From Pseudopedobacter sp040392825 (lineage in GTDB: Bacteria > Bacteroidota > Bacteroidia > Sphingobacteriales > Sphingobacteriaceae), in contig NZ_JBEBVH010000218.1 in NCBI RefSeq assembly GCF_040392825.1, positions 1 to 6,783 on the forward strand: a stretch of 6,783 bases of DNA, in the 5' to 3' direction. The notes beneath the pieces were generated by a model. The model saw only the letters and a list, made by a program, of their open reading frames with translations, was not told the DNA's origin and searched no databases. The position numbers and the translations under genes were made by a program. Positions 6,586 to 6,783 of the stretch are shown here, one piece after another (position 1 is the stretch's first letter; the number at the start of each line of letters is the position of its first letter).

Positions 6586-6783
6586 TTAATTATCTCTTAT
6601 TACAAGTACCCTCCTTTCCGAGCTGTTTTTCTGTAGTATTTTAAACTTAACTTTATTCGTCATTTCTAACATTTTCAAAAGATTTGATAAATCTCTTGTT
6701 CTTAAATAATTACCCTGAAACTCGACGTCAGACATATCTCCATGGTATTCTACATCAAACCCATACCATCTGGATACCTTTTT
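6586..6783 (-). CDS. FecR-type anti-sigma factor, C-terminal 65 residues (5' end outside the window)
   Basis: Minus-strand translation in the frame ending with TAA at 6588-6586 gives 65 residues, open to the window edge. It reads RWYGFDVEYHGDMSDVEFQG, then NYLRTRDLSNLLKMLEMTN, ending with RRVLVIRDN. This is characteristic of the C-terminal periplasmic domain of Bacteroidota FecR-like proteins (DUF4974/FecR_C): the WYG(F/V)x(V/I)xY motif followed by an L..LL..L helix. That helix resembles STN-fold modules, including the one in the neighbouring SusC. In this family the protein spans the inner membrane, senses the STN domain of a TonB-dependent transporter and controls a cognate ECF sigma factor. 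The sigma factor would be expected upstream, beyond 6783. The N-terminal cytoplasmic region, membrane helix and FecR domain are not in the window. The gene is co-directional with the susC operon, but a probable terminator separates them. Confidence 0.88.
   Translation of the reverse strand, partial: KKVSRWYGFDVEYHGDMSDVEFQGNYLRTRDLSNLLKMLEMTNKVKFKILQKNSSERRVLVIRDN

Noticed and set aside
1..6783. CRISPR array, insertion sequence, integrase, tRNA or rRNA
   Set aside because: No regularly spaced repeats, transposase or recombinase motifs, terminal inverted repeats with target duplications, or RNA-gene signatures were seen on either strand.

Overview
The window carries one rightward-to-leftward (minus-strand) gene block from an AT-rich member of the Bacteroidota, most likely a Sphingobacteriaceae/Pedobacter-like organism. 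The evidence is a SusC/RagA-type TonB-dependent transporter with an N-terminal STN domain, a SusD/RagB lipoprotein, a DUF5017-type lipoprotein, and the C-terminal end of a FecR-type anti-sigma factor. The genes also lack Shine-Dalgarno sequences and have A/T-rich leaders, as is usual in this phylum. The genus is an inference from general family resemblance.

Layout in transcription order (high to low coordinates). 6783-6586: last 65 codons of a FecR-like anti-sigma regulator. 6585-6460: a 126-bp intergenic region holding a hairpin that probably ends the fecR transcript (6539-6567), then a dyad with a promoter-like element (6513-6534), then an A-rich leader. 6459-2941: SusC-like transporter of 1172 residues. 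A 10-bp gap. 2930-1341: SusD-like lipoprotein of 529 residues. A 91-bp gap containing a perfect 8-bp stem hairpin (1290-1309). 1249-299: DUF5017-like lipoprotein of 316 residues. A 9-bp gap. 289-1: the first 96 codons of a secreted protein that runs off the window.

How the genes probably work together. The SusC barrel and SusD lid form an outer-membrane nutrient importer powered by TonB. The STN domain of SusC would signal substrate occupancy to the FecR-like protein, which would release an ECF sigma factor (presumably encoded just beyond 6783) to transcribe the susC operon. The DUF5017 lipoprotein sits where SusE/SusF-type surface binding proteins usually sit. The last, truncated gene encodes an exported protein that might be the binding or hydrolytic partner. 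No carbohydrate-active enzyme, protease or other degradative enzyme is visible, so the substrate cannot be named.

There is no RNA gene, CRISPR array, insertion sequence or phage gene in the window, and the plus strand carries no convincing gene. The locus is recognisable as a class. The less ordinary points are the small inverted repeats at its control positions, a very acidic segment in the transporter barrel, and an unidentified exported protein at the end of the operon.
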